Shown one piece after another: positions 15,458 through 24,263 of a stretch of DNA of 39,532 nucleotides. The stretch lies in assembly GCA_016207065.1 (NCBI GenBank), contig JACQQK010000061.1:1-39532 (forward strand), written 5' to 3'. Origin of the DNA: Nitrospinota bacterium. Its GTDB lineage: Bacteria; Nitrospinota; Nitrospinia; Nitrospinales; JACRGP01. Positions within the stretch are counted from its first letter, which is position 1. The number at the start of each line of letters is the position of its first letter. The translations under genes and the position numbers were made by a program. Under the pieces are notes generated by a model. It saw only the letters and a list, made by a program, of their open reading frames with translations, was not told the origin of the DNA and made no database searches.

Positions 15458-16003
15458 ATGAGCCAGGTCAGTCAAAAGGTCATCGACGCTTTTGGGCAAA
15501 CCACGGTCGAGGTCATGCAGGGGTTCATGACCGAAACCAGCCCCCAAGCCCCGCTATTCGAACAGGAAGTGCGCGGCGATATCAGTTCGTTCATCAAGCT
15601 GACGGAGTCGGAAAGAAACGCGATCATCACGCTGGTCTTGTATTTCCCCGAGGGAGTGGCGAGGACGATTTACGGAAAATTGTTCGGCGAGGGGACGGGC
15701 GGCATCCAGGACATCTGCAACCTCATCGCCGAGCTGGCCAACATCATCGCCGGAAACGTCAAGGAAAAGATTTCCGGCCTTCACGAGGAGATCCTGGGCC
15801 TCGTCCATCCCGCATCCCCAAACCTGGCCAAGGACCCCAAAAAAATGAATTTCGAAATCGACATCCCCACGACGGTCGTGGGGAGCGGACACATGGTGAT
15901 CGGGCCCAAGAAAGGGGACGTCATCAAACTGGCCATCCCGTTTTCCGGGACCCCCGATCCCCTGTTTTACCTGGAACTCACCTTCCGGAAGAAAACGCCG
16001 TAG
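15458..16003 (+). CDS. CheX-like chemotaxis phosphatase domain protein
   Basis: A 181-residue protein with a CheX/CheC-like fold. CheX dephosphorylates CheY-P in the cytoplasm. The key helix is ICNLIAELANIIAGNVKEKI, matching the E-x2-N pattern used for phosphatase activity (Glu and Asn in AELANII). VLYFPEGVARTIYGKLFGE and DIPTTVVGSGHMV are also typical. The start at 15458 has AAGAAGGAG just upstream. No other chemotaxis genes are intact in the window, although receiver remnants of CheA type occur about 1.5 kb upstream. It is followed after 14 bases by a CBS-pair gene, probably co-transcribed. The target regulator is unknown. Confidence 0.82.
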   Translation: MSQVSQKVIDAFGQTTVEVMQGFMTETSPQAPLFEQEVRGDISSFIKLTESERNAIITLVLYFPEGVARTIYGKLFGEGTGGIQDICNLIAELANIIAGNVKEKISGLHEEILGLVHPASPNLAKDPKKMNFEIDIPTTVVGSGHMVIGPKKGDVIKLAIPFSGTPDPLFYLELTFRKKTP

Positions 16004-16017
16004 CGGTTGGGACGCCC

Positions 16018-16443
16018 GTGGACGAGATTCGCTACTACATGGAGGAAAACCTGTTGAGCGTCGGTCCCGATGATACCGCCGCAAAGGCCGCGCGGTCCAT
16101 GCTCGGCCACAAGGTGGGTTCGTTGCTGGTCAAGTCCAGGGAGAACGAATACATCGGCATTGTCACGGAAGGAGACCTTTCCCGCAAAATCATCGCCCAG
16201 TCCCGGGACCCCGAGAAAACCAGGGTGCGCGAGGTGATGAGCCAACCCATCCACTCCATCGAGAGCTCCCGGTTGATGCCCACCGCGCTCATTCAGATGA
16301 ACAAGAACCATATCCGCCACCTCGCCGTCACCGACGGGGGAAAAATCGTCGGCTTGCTTTCCATAAACGATTTCATCGCCTATTACGCCAACCTTTATTC
16401 AAGGAACAAACCGGCGGCCGAATCCTCCGGTCCCGTCGCTTAA
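16018..16443 (+). CDS. CBS-domain pair protein
   Basis: A 141-residue stand-alone Bateman module made of two CBS domains (about residues 5-60 and 75-130). These bind adenosyl ligands and act as energy or nucleotide sensors. Features are VGPDDTAAKAARSMLGHKVGSLLV, GIVTEGDLSRKII, VREVMSQPIHSI and RHLAVTDGGKIVGLLSINDF. The start is a GTG 14 bases after the CheX-like gene. Its TAA overlaps the stop of the convergent ligase gene by 4 bases. The partner it regulates is not evident. Confidence 0.92.
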   Translation: MDEIRYYMEENLLSVGPDDTAAKAARSMLGHKVGSLLVKSRENEYIGIVTEGDLSRKIIAQSRDPEKTRVREVMSQPIHSIESSRLMPTALIQMNKNHIRHLAVTDGGKIVGLLSINDFIAYYANLYSRNKPAAESSGPVA

Positions 16444-17513
16444 GGTTTCTCCAACACCTCTTCTCGAACGCGACCGGGCCACAGTTCCGTCCGCAAACCG
16501 TATTGCGACAAAAAGCCATAGGTCAGACGCTCGATCCCAAACCCGGCGCAACCCGTCGTCGCGGGACCCTCGTCCCCGTTTGAAATGTTGAACGCGCGCC
16601 CGAAATGCGTCCCATGAAAATTAAAGGACGCCGCGGCCAGGGACCGCCCTGGAACGGGATGCCCCGGTCGGCGTATCGCCGCGGATGTTTCCGCCTCGGC
16701 GCGAGCGCGAGGCGGCGTTGCCTCCGGGCGCTTGCCCGGCGCCTCGCCGGCCAGGGACGTCCCGGCGAACGGAAGCGAGATCCGTAGCTCCAGCTTGCCG
16801 TCCGCATGCCGTAGAGCTTCTTCCCGGACCGCGCGCTTATTCGCGAAGAAAAGGTCGCCGGACGTCTCGATCCAGCAACGGAGACCGAGCCGCGTCATCC
16901 ACTCCTCCGTCAGGGCGCGGGCTTCGCGCAAGCGCTCGCGCACGAAGTCCTCGCTCCCCAGATAGACGATTTCGCGCATGATGAACTCCCACAACGATTC
17001 GAAAGATCCCGATCCGTCCTCTTCGTAACGGTAGCATCGTCCCTGCGTGGCGATGGTCGCCGGACGGTCCCGGGGGACCGTCCGGTTTGCGAATTGCGGA
17101 TAACAGTGGAGACAGACCGCCGCCTTCCCCACGTGGTCCGGGGCCATGAGCCGGTCCAGGAAAGGGAAACGTCCGCCTTCCCGGTCCTTGTCTCCGCCCG
17201 CGCCAGGGGCCGGATTGGATTCGAGACGGCTGATGAAAGTCGCCTTCCGCGGATACTCCTCGAAAAATCCGCATTGCTCCAAATAGCTCATGGGAATCAT
17301 TACCGGATAAACAAATTCCTCGGGCTCCTGCTTCAACGCCAGACGATAACAGGCCCTCTCGAAATATTTGAATACCGCGAGGAACAGTTTCCCGTAGCCA
17401 TACTGCCCCTCTCCGAAACGGACCAGATGGCCTCCGGAAAGCAACTCGTGAAAAACGTCCCCGTCAAACAGACAGGACGCGGAACGATTGTCGAAAACTA
17501 TTTTTTTCGTCAT
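16440..17513 (-). CDS. Amino acid--[acyl-carrier-protein] ligase (class II aaRS homologue)
   Basis: A 357-residue protein resembling the catalytic core of atypical seryl-tRNA synthetases. Enzymes of this family activate an amino acid with ATP and load it on the phosphopantetheine arm of a carrier protein instead of tRNA. Seen here are FEEYPRKATFISRLESN, the motif 2 region CYRYEEDGSGSFESLWEFIMREIVYLG and the motif 3 region TGCAGFGIERLTYGFLSQYG with WPGRVREEVLE at the end. Putative zinc ligands are the Cys of VCLHCYPQFA, the Glu of FIMREIVY and the Cys of ATTGCAGFG. There is no tRNA-binding arm. A GC-rich insertion of about 40 residues (around PEATPPRARAEAE) is unusual. The start at ATG 17513 is supported by family-like sequence but has no clear ribosome binding site. 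No carrier protein gene is adjacent. Confidence 0.8.
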   Translation of the reverse strand: MTKKIVFDNRSASCLFDGDVFHELLSGGHLVRFGEGQYGYGKLFLAVFKYFERACYRLALKQEPEEFVYPVMIPMSYLEQCGFFEEYPRKATFISRLESNPAPGAGGDKDREGGRFPFLDRLMAPDHVGKAAVCLHCYPQFANRTVPRDRPATIATQGRCYRYEEDGSGSFESLWEFIMREIVYLGSEDFVRERLREARALTEEWMTRLGLRCWIETSGDLFFANKRAVREEALRHADGKLELRISLPFAGTSLAGEAPGKRPEATPPRARAEAETSAAIRRPGHPVPGRSLAAASFNFHGTHFGRAFNISNGDEGPATTGCAGFGIERLTYGFLSQYGLRTELWPGRVREEVLEKP

Positions 17514-17618
17514 AAAAACAGGGCGAGGAATGCAACCGGCCCGCCGGACCGGAAACCATGGCCCGCCAAAATCAATGGGATTGCGGCCTTCCCGGCCCAA
17601 GATTAAACGAATTTAATG

Positions 17619-17664
17619 ATCCATATTTAATTGCCCATTAATGCGAAATTAATGGGCCATGGAT
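17619..17664. promoter_or_regulatory. Large palindrome between divergent genes, candidate operator or RNA hairpin
   Basis: GCCCATTAAT-GCGAA-ATTAATGGGC is a perfect 10-base-pair stem with a 5-base loop. It is flanked further out by ATCCAT and ATGGAT. A smaller palindrome ATTAAA-CGAA-TTTAAT lies at 17602-17617. It sits between the divergently transcribed ligase gene and the small exported protein gene, an AT-rich island in GC-rich DNA. Confidence 0.5.
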
Positions 17665-17713
17665 TACTATTTTCTTGTACCACGACATCGATAACCATTT
17701 TAAGGAGACACGC

Positions 17714-17947
17714 ATGAGGAAAATTGTGGCGATGGTTTCGGCGATCTATCTTTTGTCGAGCGGCGCCGCCGCGTTCGCGGCGGATACCGGGACCGTAGCG
17801 ACTTCCACCCCGCCGGTAGCGGCGGAGAAGAAAATGGAAGCGGCGGGAACCCCTCAAAGCAAGGCCCCGGAACAAGGACAGAAGGAAAAGTCCAAGACCA
17901 TGAAACATCAGTCCAAGAAAAAGGAACAGGAACACGAAAAGAAGTAA
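17714..17947 (+). CDS. Small Lys-rich exported protein
   Basis: A 77-residue protein with a clear signal peptide (MRKIVAMVSAIYLLSSGAAAFA, cleavage after AFA). The mature part is short, low in complexity and rich in Lys, Glu and Gln (EQGQKEKSKTMKHQSKKKEQ). TAAGGAG lies about 7 bases before the ATG, so it is translated strongly. No domain is recognised. Similar tiny basic exported proteins occur in many Gram-negative genomes without known function. Confidence 0.75.
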   Translation: MRKIVAMVSAIYLLSSGAAAFAADTGTVATSTPPVAAEKKMEAAGTPQSKAPEQGQKEKSKTMKHQSKKKEQEHEKK

Positions 17948-17985
17948 ACCGGCGCCTTACCTGAAAAACCCCGCCGGGCATTGAT

Positions 17986-18033
17986 GGGAAGGACTGGCGA
18001 AGAGGATCCCCCTCCTCTCTTCCGGTCCTTCCC
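17986..18033. terminator. Hairpin between convergent genes
   Basis: GGGAAGGAC and GTCCTTCCC form a 9-base-pair outer stem, with GAAGAGGA and TCCTC-TC-TTC extending it inward. It lies in the gap between two genes that converge (17947 and 18058) and probably ends transcription from one or both sides, though no long T run follows. Confidence 0.5.
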
Positions 18034-18057
18034 TCCTCCTCCCCACGCTTCGCCTTT

Positions 18058-18294
18058 TTATCGGTTGAGTGAACACGCGCCGGGGCCGCGCGGGTCGCCG
18101 CAGGTCCCGCACGCGGGGGATGCCATGGGCCGGTTTTGCTCCTTGCCCCCGCTTTTTACGCTCGCGGAAAATACCGAATGGCGTTTCTCCAGTTTTTTGC
18201 TTTTGCAGGCGGGACACGCCGGCTTGGCGAAACCGTTGACCAGCAGTTCGAACTCGCTGTTGCACTTTTTGCAGATGTACTCGTAAATGGGCAT
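18058..18294 (-). CDS. FmdB-family zinc ribbon protein
   Basis: A 78-residue protein with the FmdB regulatory zinc ribbon: MPIYEYICKKCNSEFELLV followed by CPACKSKKLEK, giving a CxxC...CxxC metal site. A second Cys cluster at the C-terminus (ACGTCGDPRGPGAC) is common in this family. GAGGGA precedes the ATG by about 11 bases. The family name comes from a putative formamidase regulator, but its true role is unclear in most bacteria. Confidence 0.92.
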   Translation of the reverse strand: MPIYEYICKKCNSEFELLVNGFAKPACPACKSKKLEKRHSVFSASVKSGGKEQNRPMASPACGTCGDPRGPGACSLNR

Positions 18295-18478
18295 GATCTT
18301 TTTTCCCTCGCGTCAAAATAAGTTTCCATGGCAGGTCCTACGACAATCCTAATTTCTCCCGTTTCCCCTGTCAAGCGCCCGCGGGGGACGCCGTCGCGCA
18401 TTGACTGTAAGGTTCGCGGCCCGCGGACGACCTATTTGCGATCGCCCGGCCCCGCGTTCCCATAAAGCCCGATAGTGA

Positions 18479-18507
18479 TTGAAAACCCCGGCCCCCTTTG
18501 CTAGGCT
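18479..18507 (+). promoter_or_regulatory. Sigma-70-type promoter for the radical SAM gene
   Basis: TTGAAA, a 17-base spacer, then TAGGCT. The -10 box ends 6 bases before the ATG of the next gene, so transcription would start at or next to the start codon and the mRNA may be leaderless. Confidence 0.5.
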
Positions 18508-18513
18508 GAAAGA

Positions 18514-19413
18514 ATGAACCATCCGCATAATCCGAAAAGACCGGCGCCGCAAACGGCGGTCCCGGAAGTCCCGTTGGTCCGCCTGGAGACGCTCTGGATG
18601 CAGGTGGGCGGAACGCTTTGCAACCTCTCCTGCGCGCACTGTTTCATCAGTTGCGGCCCCCAAAACCATGCGCACGGGATGATGACCTTGGGCCAGGTCC
18701 GGACTTACCTGCAAGAATCCCGCGCTCTGGGCGTGAAGGACTATTACATCACGGGCGGCGAGGTGTTCCTCAACCCCGAAATATTCGAAATCCTGGGCGC
18801 CATCCTCGAATACGGCCCGCTGAACATTCTGACCAACGGCACGCTCATCGCCCGCGAAAAAGCGCGAAGACTCAGGCAAATACAGGACGGCGCCGGGCAT
18901 CCCATGCAGTTCCGGGTCAGCATGGAGCATTTCGAGGAGGCGGAAAACGACAAGGTGCGCGGTAAAAACGCCCATCGGCTCGCCGCCGCCGGGATCCGCA
19001 ATCTCGCCGAATACGGGTTCTCCGTCATCCTCACCGTCACCCGCGATTGGGACGAGGAGAGGGACCGGGAGATGGAGGAAAGGTTCCTCCATTTTCTCAA
19101 GGAGCGGAACGCGCCCCAGCCCCGGATCAAAATCCTGCCCGGCTTCCTTCTCGGCAGGTTGGCGGAAAACCTCAGGGCTTACGAGGAGAACGAGCGCGTC
19201 ACGGAGAAATGTTTCGAGAACTATCCCATCGTCAGCCTTCAATGCGCCTCGTCGCGGATGGCGACGGAAAAGGGCGTATACGTCTGCCCGATCCTGGTCG
19301 ATTACGAATCCGCCCGCATGGGCAAAACGATCGCGGAAACCCTCCGCCCGTATCCCCTGGCCCATTCCGCCTGCTACACCTGCCGGACGACCGGCATGAC
19401 GTGCAAGAACTGA
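18514..19413 (+). CDS. Radical SAM protein with C-terminal Cys cluster
   Basis: A 299-residue radical SAM enzyme. The 4Fe-4S/SAM motif is CNLSCAHCFI (C-x3-C-x2-C) at about residue 36, followed by DYYITGGEVFLNPEIFEIL and NILTNGTLI. A second set of cysteines near the C-terminus (CPILVDYES, CYTCRTTG, TCKN) suggests an auxiliary cluster of SPASM-like type. It is probably an AdoMet-dependent modifying enzyme of unknown substrate. No Shine-Dalgarno sequence is visible before the ATG; the upstream promoter would give a leaderless transcript. It is followed after 86 bases by a thioredoxin-like gene, possibly a separate unit. Confidence 0.88.
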   Translation: MNHPHNPKRPAPQTAVPEVPLVRLETLWMQVGGTLCNLSCAHCFISCGPQNHAHGMMTLGQVRTYLQESRALGVKDYYITGGEVFLNPEIFEILGAILEYGPLNILTNGTLIAREKARRLRQIQDGAGHPMQFRVSMEHFEEAENDKVRGKNAHRLAAAGIRNLAEYGFSVILTVTRDWDEERDREMEERFLHFLKERNAPQPRIKILPGFLLGRLAENLRAYEENERVTEKCFENYPIVSLQCASSRMATEKGVYVCPILVDYESARMGKTIAETLRPYPLAHSACYTCRTTGMTCKN

Positions 19414-19451
19414 ACGCCCGACCGCCGCGCCGCCCTTTGCCGGGGTTTCGG

Positions 19452-19463
19452 TTTCCCGGGAAA
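19452..19463. promoter_or_regulatory. Short palindrome before the thioredoxin-like gene
   Basis: TTTCCCGGGAAA is a perfect 12-base palindrome 37 bases upstream of the start codon. It might be an operator but may be chance. Confidence 0.25.
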
Positions 19464-19499
19464 AGCGCTATCATGAACTCTCCATGAAAGGGGAGACCC

Positions 19500-20054
19500 A
19501 TGGCTTTGACTTACTCCACGATGCCGCCTCTGGGCTCGCGCGCTCCCGGCTTCAGCCTGCCGGGAACGGACGGGAAAACCTATTCCCTCGCCGGTTTCAA
19601 GGACAAAAAAGTCCTGGTCGTCGTCTTCATGTGCAACCACTGCCCTTATGTGCGGGCCGTCCTGGACCGCCTCATCCAAGTCCAGAACGATTACCGCGAG
19701 CGGGGCGTCCAACTGGCGGGCATTAACCCCAACGACGTTTCCCGGTATCCCGACGATTCGCCCGAGGAAATGAAATACCTCGTCAGGGACAAAAAGATTC
19801 CCTTCCCTTACTTGTTTGACGAGACCCAGGCGGTTGCCAGGGCCTACGACGCCGTCTGCACCCCGGATATTTACGTCTACGGGAAAGACCGGACCCTGCT
19901 GTATCGCGGGCGCATCGACGACAATTGGAAAGAGCCGGACAAAGTCTCCAGGACCGACCTGCGGGACGCCATCGACGACATCCTCGCGGGCCGCCAGGCG
20001 CCGGGGGAGCAGTTTCCGTCGATGGGTTGCTCCATCAAATGGAAACAAGATTAA
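19500..20054 (+). CDS. Thioredoxin-like redox protein (AhpC/TSA fold)
   Basis: A 184-residue thioredoxin-fold protein. The redox motif is Cys45-Asn-His-Cys48 followed by PYV (VVFMCNHCPYVRAVL), typical of a family of cytoplasmic thioredoxin-like proteins often annotated as redoxin or alkyl hydroperoxide reductase. GSRAPGFSLPGTDGKTYSL at the N-terminus and YDAVCTPDIYVY are also family features. There is no signal peptide. AAAGGGGAG precedes the ATG. It is 14 bases upstream of the UPF0182 gene, so co-transcription is likely. The electron partner is unknown. Confidence 0.88.
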   Translation: MALTYSTMPPLGSRAPGFSLPGTDGKTYSLAGFKDKKVLVVVFMCNHCPYVRAVLDRLIQVQNDYRERGVQLAGINPNDVSRYPDDSPEEMKYLVRDKKIPFPYLFDETQAVARAYDAVCTPDIYVYGKDRTLLYRGRIDDNWKEPDKVSRTDLRDAIDDILAGRQAPGEQFPSMGCSIKWKQD

Positions 20055-20068
20055 CGGGCGGGAGGTCC

Positions 20069-22837
20069 ATGAAATTCCGGAAAAACGCAATCCTCATTCT
20101 AGGCGCGGCGGTCATCGTCGGCGCGATGTTTGCCGGCAAGATCGTCGAGTTCTATTTCGACTTGTTGTGGTTCCGGACCCAGGGACTGGAATCGGTGCTG
20201 TGGACCATCGTGGGATCGCAGTTGGGTTTTGGGGCGTTGGCCGGCGGGTCCTTTTTTCTTTTGACCTATGGGTTCCTGGGCTCGGCGTATCGTAGAACCC
20301 AGCATCTGCCGATCGCATTGGCCGAGGAATTCCGCAGGGACATGCCCTTTCTCGACCTGATCGCCTCCAACCTGAAGCCGCTGGTTTTCGCCGTTCCCCT
20401 GGTCCTTTCGTTGATGGCGGGGTTAGTCGCCGGGCAGAGGTGGGACATTTTCCTGAAGTTCCTCAATCGCGTACCGTTTCGCCAGGCCGACCCCATATTC
20501 GGACTGGATTACTCCTTCTACCTGTTCACCCTGCCGCTTTTATCGATGGCCAAAAACATTTTGGTGGAGGGTCTGGCGGTGTCGGCCGTCGGGACGGGCG
20601 CCGTCTTTTTTTTCAAGCGCTCGTTCTACCTGGGGCCGAGAGGCCCCCAGCTCACGCCGGAGGCGCGCAGGACGCTTTCCCTGCTGGCCGGTTTCGCGTC
20701 CGTCTTGCTGGCGTTCAATTTTTACCTGGACCGGTATCAGTTGATGACGAACGGCTCGGGCGTGGTTTCCGGCATCGGCTACGCGGATTACCACGGGCGT
20801 CTGCCTTTACTGGGCCTCCTCGTCATCCTGTCCCTGCTTGCGGCGGTCGTCTGCTTCGTCAACATGTTCCAGCAGGGCCTGCGGAAATTGGCGCTGGCGG
20901 GCACGGTCCTCGGGATCGCTTATCTAGGGGGTAACTTTTATCCGGCCCTCCTCAAGAAGTTCGTCGTCGATCCCAACGAACTGGTCAAGGAGACCCCTTT
21001 CATAGAGCACACCATCGCCGGGACCCGGCTCGCCTACGGCCTGTCCAACATCGAGACCAACGTCCTGACGGGGGCGGCGTCCCTCGCCTCCGAAAGCATC
21101 CGGAAGAACGCCGTCACCATCGAGAACGTGCGCTTGTGGGACCAGGAGCCCCTGCTCGACACGCTGGGCCAGATCCAGGAAATCCGCACTTATTACCAGT
21201 TCGCCTCGGTGGACAACGACCGTTACACGATCGACGGGACCTACCGGCAGACCCTGCTGTCGCCGCGGGAACTGCTTTCCTCCAGCCTGCCCAACCGGAC
21301 GTGGATCAACGAGCACCTCACCTTCACCCACGGCTATGGAGTCTCCCTCAGCCCCGTGAACATGGTGACGCCCGAGGGGTTGCCCGTCCTCTTCATCAAG
21401 GACATCCCGCCCCGGTCCGTAGCGGACTTGAAAGTGACCCGCCCGGAAATTTATTTCGGCGAGATCGCCCGCGATTACGTTTTCGTCGATACCGGGACCA
21501 AGGAATTCGATTATCCCGAGGGGGAGAAAAACGTTTACAAGAACTATGAGGGGACCGGGGGCATCCCCGTGGGTTCGTTCCTGCGCAAGGTCTTGATGGC
21601 CGTCCGGTTCAAGACCTTGAAGATCCTGTTCTCCGAGGACATCGGCTACAAGAGCCGCGTCCTCATGTACCGGAACATCACCGAGATGGTCGATAAGGCG
21701 GCCCCCTTCCTCCAGTTGGACCGCGACCCCTACCTGGTCATCTCCAAGGAAGGACGCTTGTTCTGGCTGTACGACGCGTATACGACGAGCTCGAATTTCC
21801 CATACTCCCACAAGCTCTCCATACAGGGATTTGGCAACTACGTCCGGAATTCGGTCAAGATCGCCATCGACGCTTATCAGGGGACGATGAATTTCTACGT
21901 CGCCGACCCGGACGACCCGGTCATCCTCACCTACCGCGCGATCTTCCCGGGTTTGTTCAAGGACATGAAGGAGATGCCGGTGGACCTCAGGAAACACATC
22001 CGGTATCCCTCGGATCTGTTCTCCATCCAGACGTTCATTTACGCGACGTATCACATGACCACGCCGCAAGTCTTCTACAACAAGGAGGACCAGTGGGAAA
22101 TCCCCCAGATCGACAACCGGCCCATGCAACCGTACTACACCATCATGAAGCTTCCCAACAAGGAGCATGAGGAGTACATCCTGATGTTGCCGTTCACCCC
22201 GCGCGGCAAGAGCAACCTCTCCGCCTGGATGGTGGCGCGTAGCGACGACGAGCATTACGGCACGATGGCGGTCTATACGTTTCCCAAGCAGAAGCTGATT
22301 TACGGCCCCAACCAGATCGTTGCCAGGATCAACCAGGACGCGGAAATTTCCCGGATGATCTCGCTCTGGGACCAGCGCGGGTCGCAGGTCATCCAGGGGA
22401 ACCTCCTCGTCATCCCGATCGAGGAATCGTTGATCTACGTCCGTCCGCTGTACCTGAAGGCGGACGCGGGGAAGATCCCCGAACTCAAGCGCGTCATCGT
22501 CGGCTACGAGGACCAGATCGCCATGGAGCCCACTCTGGAGGAGGCGCTGGAAAAAATCTTCGGCGGGCTCCATCTTCCGTCGCGGCGGGAGCGGCTCGAG
22601 GCCGCGGCGGAACGCCCCAGCCCCCCGGAAGCGGAAGTCCCCGCGAAGGGCGGCGTAACGCTCAATCCATCGGACTATCAAAAAATCAAGGAATATTTCC
22701 AGCGGGCGGTGAAGTCTCAAGAGGAACTGGACAAGGCCCTGGCCGGTTACCGGAAGGAACTGCAATCCCTGGGAGAGGTATTGGAGGGGGCGGCCGCGCA
22801 ACCGGAAAACCAGCCGGGCGGGGAATCAATTAAATGA
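20069..22837 (+). CDS. UPF0182 family large membrane protein
   Basis: A 922-residue protein of the UPF0182 family. The N-terminal third carries about seven membrane helices (for example [20 protein letters not shown] and [19 protein letters not shown]), with [19 protein letters not shown] near the start as in the family. The remaining part is a large soluble domain, likely extracytoplasmic, including NNDRYTIDG-like and [11 protein letters not shown] segments and a C-terminal coiled-coil-like tail. The start at 20069 is chosen over the track start because GGGAGG is a few bases upstream and the first helix then begins properly. Function is unknown. The 3' end overlaps the convergent purF gene by 8 bases. 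Confidence 0.92.
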   Translation: MKFRKNAILILGAAVIVGAMFAGKIVEFYFDLLWFRTQGLESVLWTIVGSQLGFGALAGGSFFLLTYGFLGSAYRRTQHLPIALAEEFRRDMPFLDLIASNLKPLVFAVPLVLSLMAGLVAGQRWDIFLKFLNRVPFRQADPIFGLDYSFYLFTLPLLSMAKNILVEGLAVSAVGTGAVFFFKRSFYLGPRGPQLTPEARRTLSLLAGFASVLLAFNFYLDRYQLMTNGSGVVSGIGYADYHGRLPLLGLLVILSLLAAVVCFVNMFQQGLRKLALAGTVLGIAYLGGNFYPALLKKFVVDPNELVKETPFIEHTIAGTRLAYGLSNIETNVLTGAASLASESIRKNAVTIENVRLWDQEPLLDTLGQIQEIRTYYQFASVDNDRYTIDGTYRQTLLSPRELLSSSLPNRTWINEHLTFTHGYGVSLSPVNMVTPEGLPVLFIKDIPPRSVADLKVTRPEIYFGEIARDYVFVDTGTKEFDYPEGEKNVYKNYEGTGGIPVGSFLRKVLMAVRFKTLKILFSEDIGYKSRVLMYRNITEMVDKAAPFLQLDRDPYLVISKEGRLFWLYDAYTTSSNFPYSHKLSIQGFGNYVRNSVKIAIDAYQGTMNFYVADPDDPVILTYRAIFPGLFKDMKEMPVDLRKHIRYPSDLFSIQTFIYATYHMTTPQVFYNKEDQWEIPQIDNRPMQPYYTIMKLPNKEHEEYILMLPFTPRGKSNLSAWMVARSDDEHYGTMAVYTFPKQKLIYGPNQIVARINQDAEISRMISLWDQRGSQVIQGNLLVIPIEESLIYVRPLYLKADAGKIPELKRVIVGYEDQIAMEPTLEEALEKIFGGLHLPSRRERLEAAAERPSPPEAEVPAKGGVTLNPSDYQKIKEYFQRAVKSQEELDKALAGYRKELQSLGEVLEGAAAQPENQPGGESIK

Positions 22838-24263
22838 TGTGGGGGTCGAATGGATGGGGGTCGTCGTTTTTGAATAGCGGCAGTTGTTGCGGTCCCCCCC
22901 TGCCGTTCACGGGGACCGGGTAGTTGCCGTCGAAACAAGCTCTACAGTAATTTCCTTTTTTATCGCCAAACGCCTCCATCATGCTTGCGATGCTCAAATA
23001 CTGGAGCGTGTCCGCGGTGATGAACCGCCGCGTTTCCTCCAGGTTGTGCGTCGAGGCGATCAGTTCGTCCCGGTTCGGGGTGTCGATGCCGTAAAAACAG
23101 GGGAAGAGGTTCGGCGGCGAGCTGATGCGCACGTGGACCTCCCTGGCCCCCGCCTCGCGCACCATCCGGACGATCTTCCGGCTGGTGGTGCCGCGCACGA
23201 TGGAATCGTCGATGACCACGATGCGTTTCCCCTTGAGTACGCGCTTGACCGCGTTCAGCTTGACCCGCACGCCGAAGTGACGGATCTGCGACTGGGGCTC
23301 GATGAACGTCCTCCCCACGTAATGGTTGCGGATCAGGCCCATCTCGAAGGGGATTCCGGATTCCTCGGAATAGCCCAGGGCGGACAGGTTCCCGGAGTCG
23401 GGCACGGGGACGACCAGGTCCGCGTCCGCGGGGCTCTCCTTGGCCAGACTGCGGCCCATGAGTTTTCGGACCCGGTAGACGTCCTCGCCGAAGATGAAGC
23501 TGTCCGGACGGGCAAAATAGATATGCTCGAAGACGCAGTGTTTCGGCGTCGTCTCGTTGAAGGGACGGTACGACCTCGGGCCCTGGGCGTCGATGACCAG
23601 CATCTCGCCGGGGTCGATCTCCCGCAGGAATTCCGCCTCGATCAAATCCATGACGCAGGATTCCGACGCGACCACGTAGGCCCCGTCGAGCTTGCCCAGG
23701 CAGAGCGGCCGGAAGCCGTGCGGGTCGCGGACCGCGACGATTTCCCTCTCGGTCATCAACAGGAGGGAGTAGGCGCCGCGGACGCGGGACAGGGCCTGCA
23801 CCACCCGGTCGGCGAACGTCGCGCCCCTGGCCTGGGCGATGAGGTGGACGACCACTTCGCTGTCGTTCGTGGATTGGAAGATCGATCCGGCGGCCCCCAG
23901 TTCGGCGCGGATTTCCTCCGCGTTGACCAGGTTGCCGTTGTGGGCCAGCGCGAGGGAGCCCTCGGAATATTCAATCAGGCAGGGTTGCGCGTTGGCCAGC
24001 TTGCTGTCTCCGGTGGTGGAATAGCGGTTATGGCCTATGGCGACGTTCCCGGGAAGCTTCCTGAGCCGCGCGCTGTCGAACACGTCCGCCACCAGTCCCA
24101 TGCCGATCTCGGCGTGCATCCGTTCGTTGTCGCAGGCGACGATGCCGGAACTTTCCTGGCCCCGGTGTTGCAACGAATACAAGCCCAGGTAGACGAGGTT
24201 GGCGGCTTCCGGATGGCCGAAAACCCCCACCACCGCGCATTCTTCATGTAACTTATCGTCCAT
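22830..24263 (-). CDS. purF: Amidophosphoribosyltransferase
   Basis: A 477-residue enzyme for the first committed step of purine synthesis: PRPP plus glutamine to phosphoribosylamine. The N-terminal nucleophile is Cys9 ([16 protein letters not shown]), exposed after removal of a short propeptide. The glutaminase half has [11 protein letters not shown] and GHNRYSTTG; the transferase half has the PRPP motif [15 protein letters not shown]. Cysteines in [19 protein letters not shown] and YCRACFDG match those that hold a 4Fe-4S cluster in the Bacillus type. The start overlaps the end of purL by 11 bases, so it is the last gene of the purS-purQ-purL-purF operon. Confidence 0.97.
   Translation of the reverse strand: MDDKLHEECAVVGVFGHPEAANLVYLGLYSLQHRGQESSGIVACDNERMHAEIGMGLVADVFDSARLRKLPGNVAIGHNRYSTTGDSKLANAQPCLIEYSEGSLALAHNGNLVNAEEIRAELGAAGSIFQSTNDSEVVVHLIAQARGATFADRVVQALSRVRGAYSLLLMTEREIVAVRDPHGFRPLCLGKLDGAYVVASESCVMDLIEAEFLREIDPGEMLVIDAQGPRSYRPFNETTPKHCVFEHIYFARPDSFIFGEDVYRVRKLMGRSLAKESPADADLVVPVPDSGNLSALGYSEESGIPFEMGLIRNHYVGRTFIEPQSQIRHFGVRVKLNAVKRVLKGKRIVVIDDSIVRGTTSRKIVRMVREAGAREVHVRISSPPNLFPCFYGIDTPNRDELIASTHNLEETRRFITADTLQYLSIASMMEAFGDKKGNYCRACFDGNYPVPVNGRGGPQQLPLFKNDDPHPFDPHII

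Noticed and set aside
20924-22801. A 625-residue ORF on the - strand inside the UPF0182 gene, and similarly long ORFs opposite purL, purF and the symporter.
   Set aside because: These are antisense shadows of high-GC genes; their sequences are rich in Arg, Gly, Asp and His with no domain features, and the opposite strand has a well-recognised gene.
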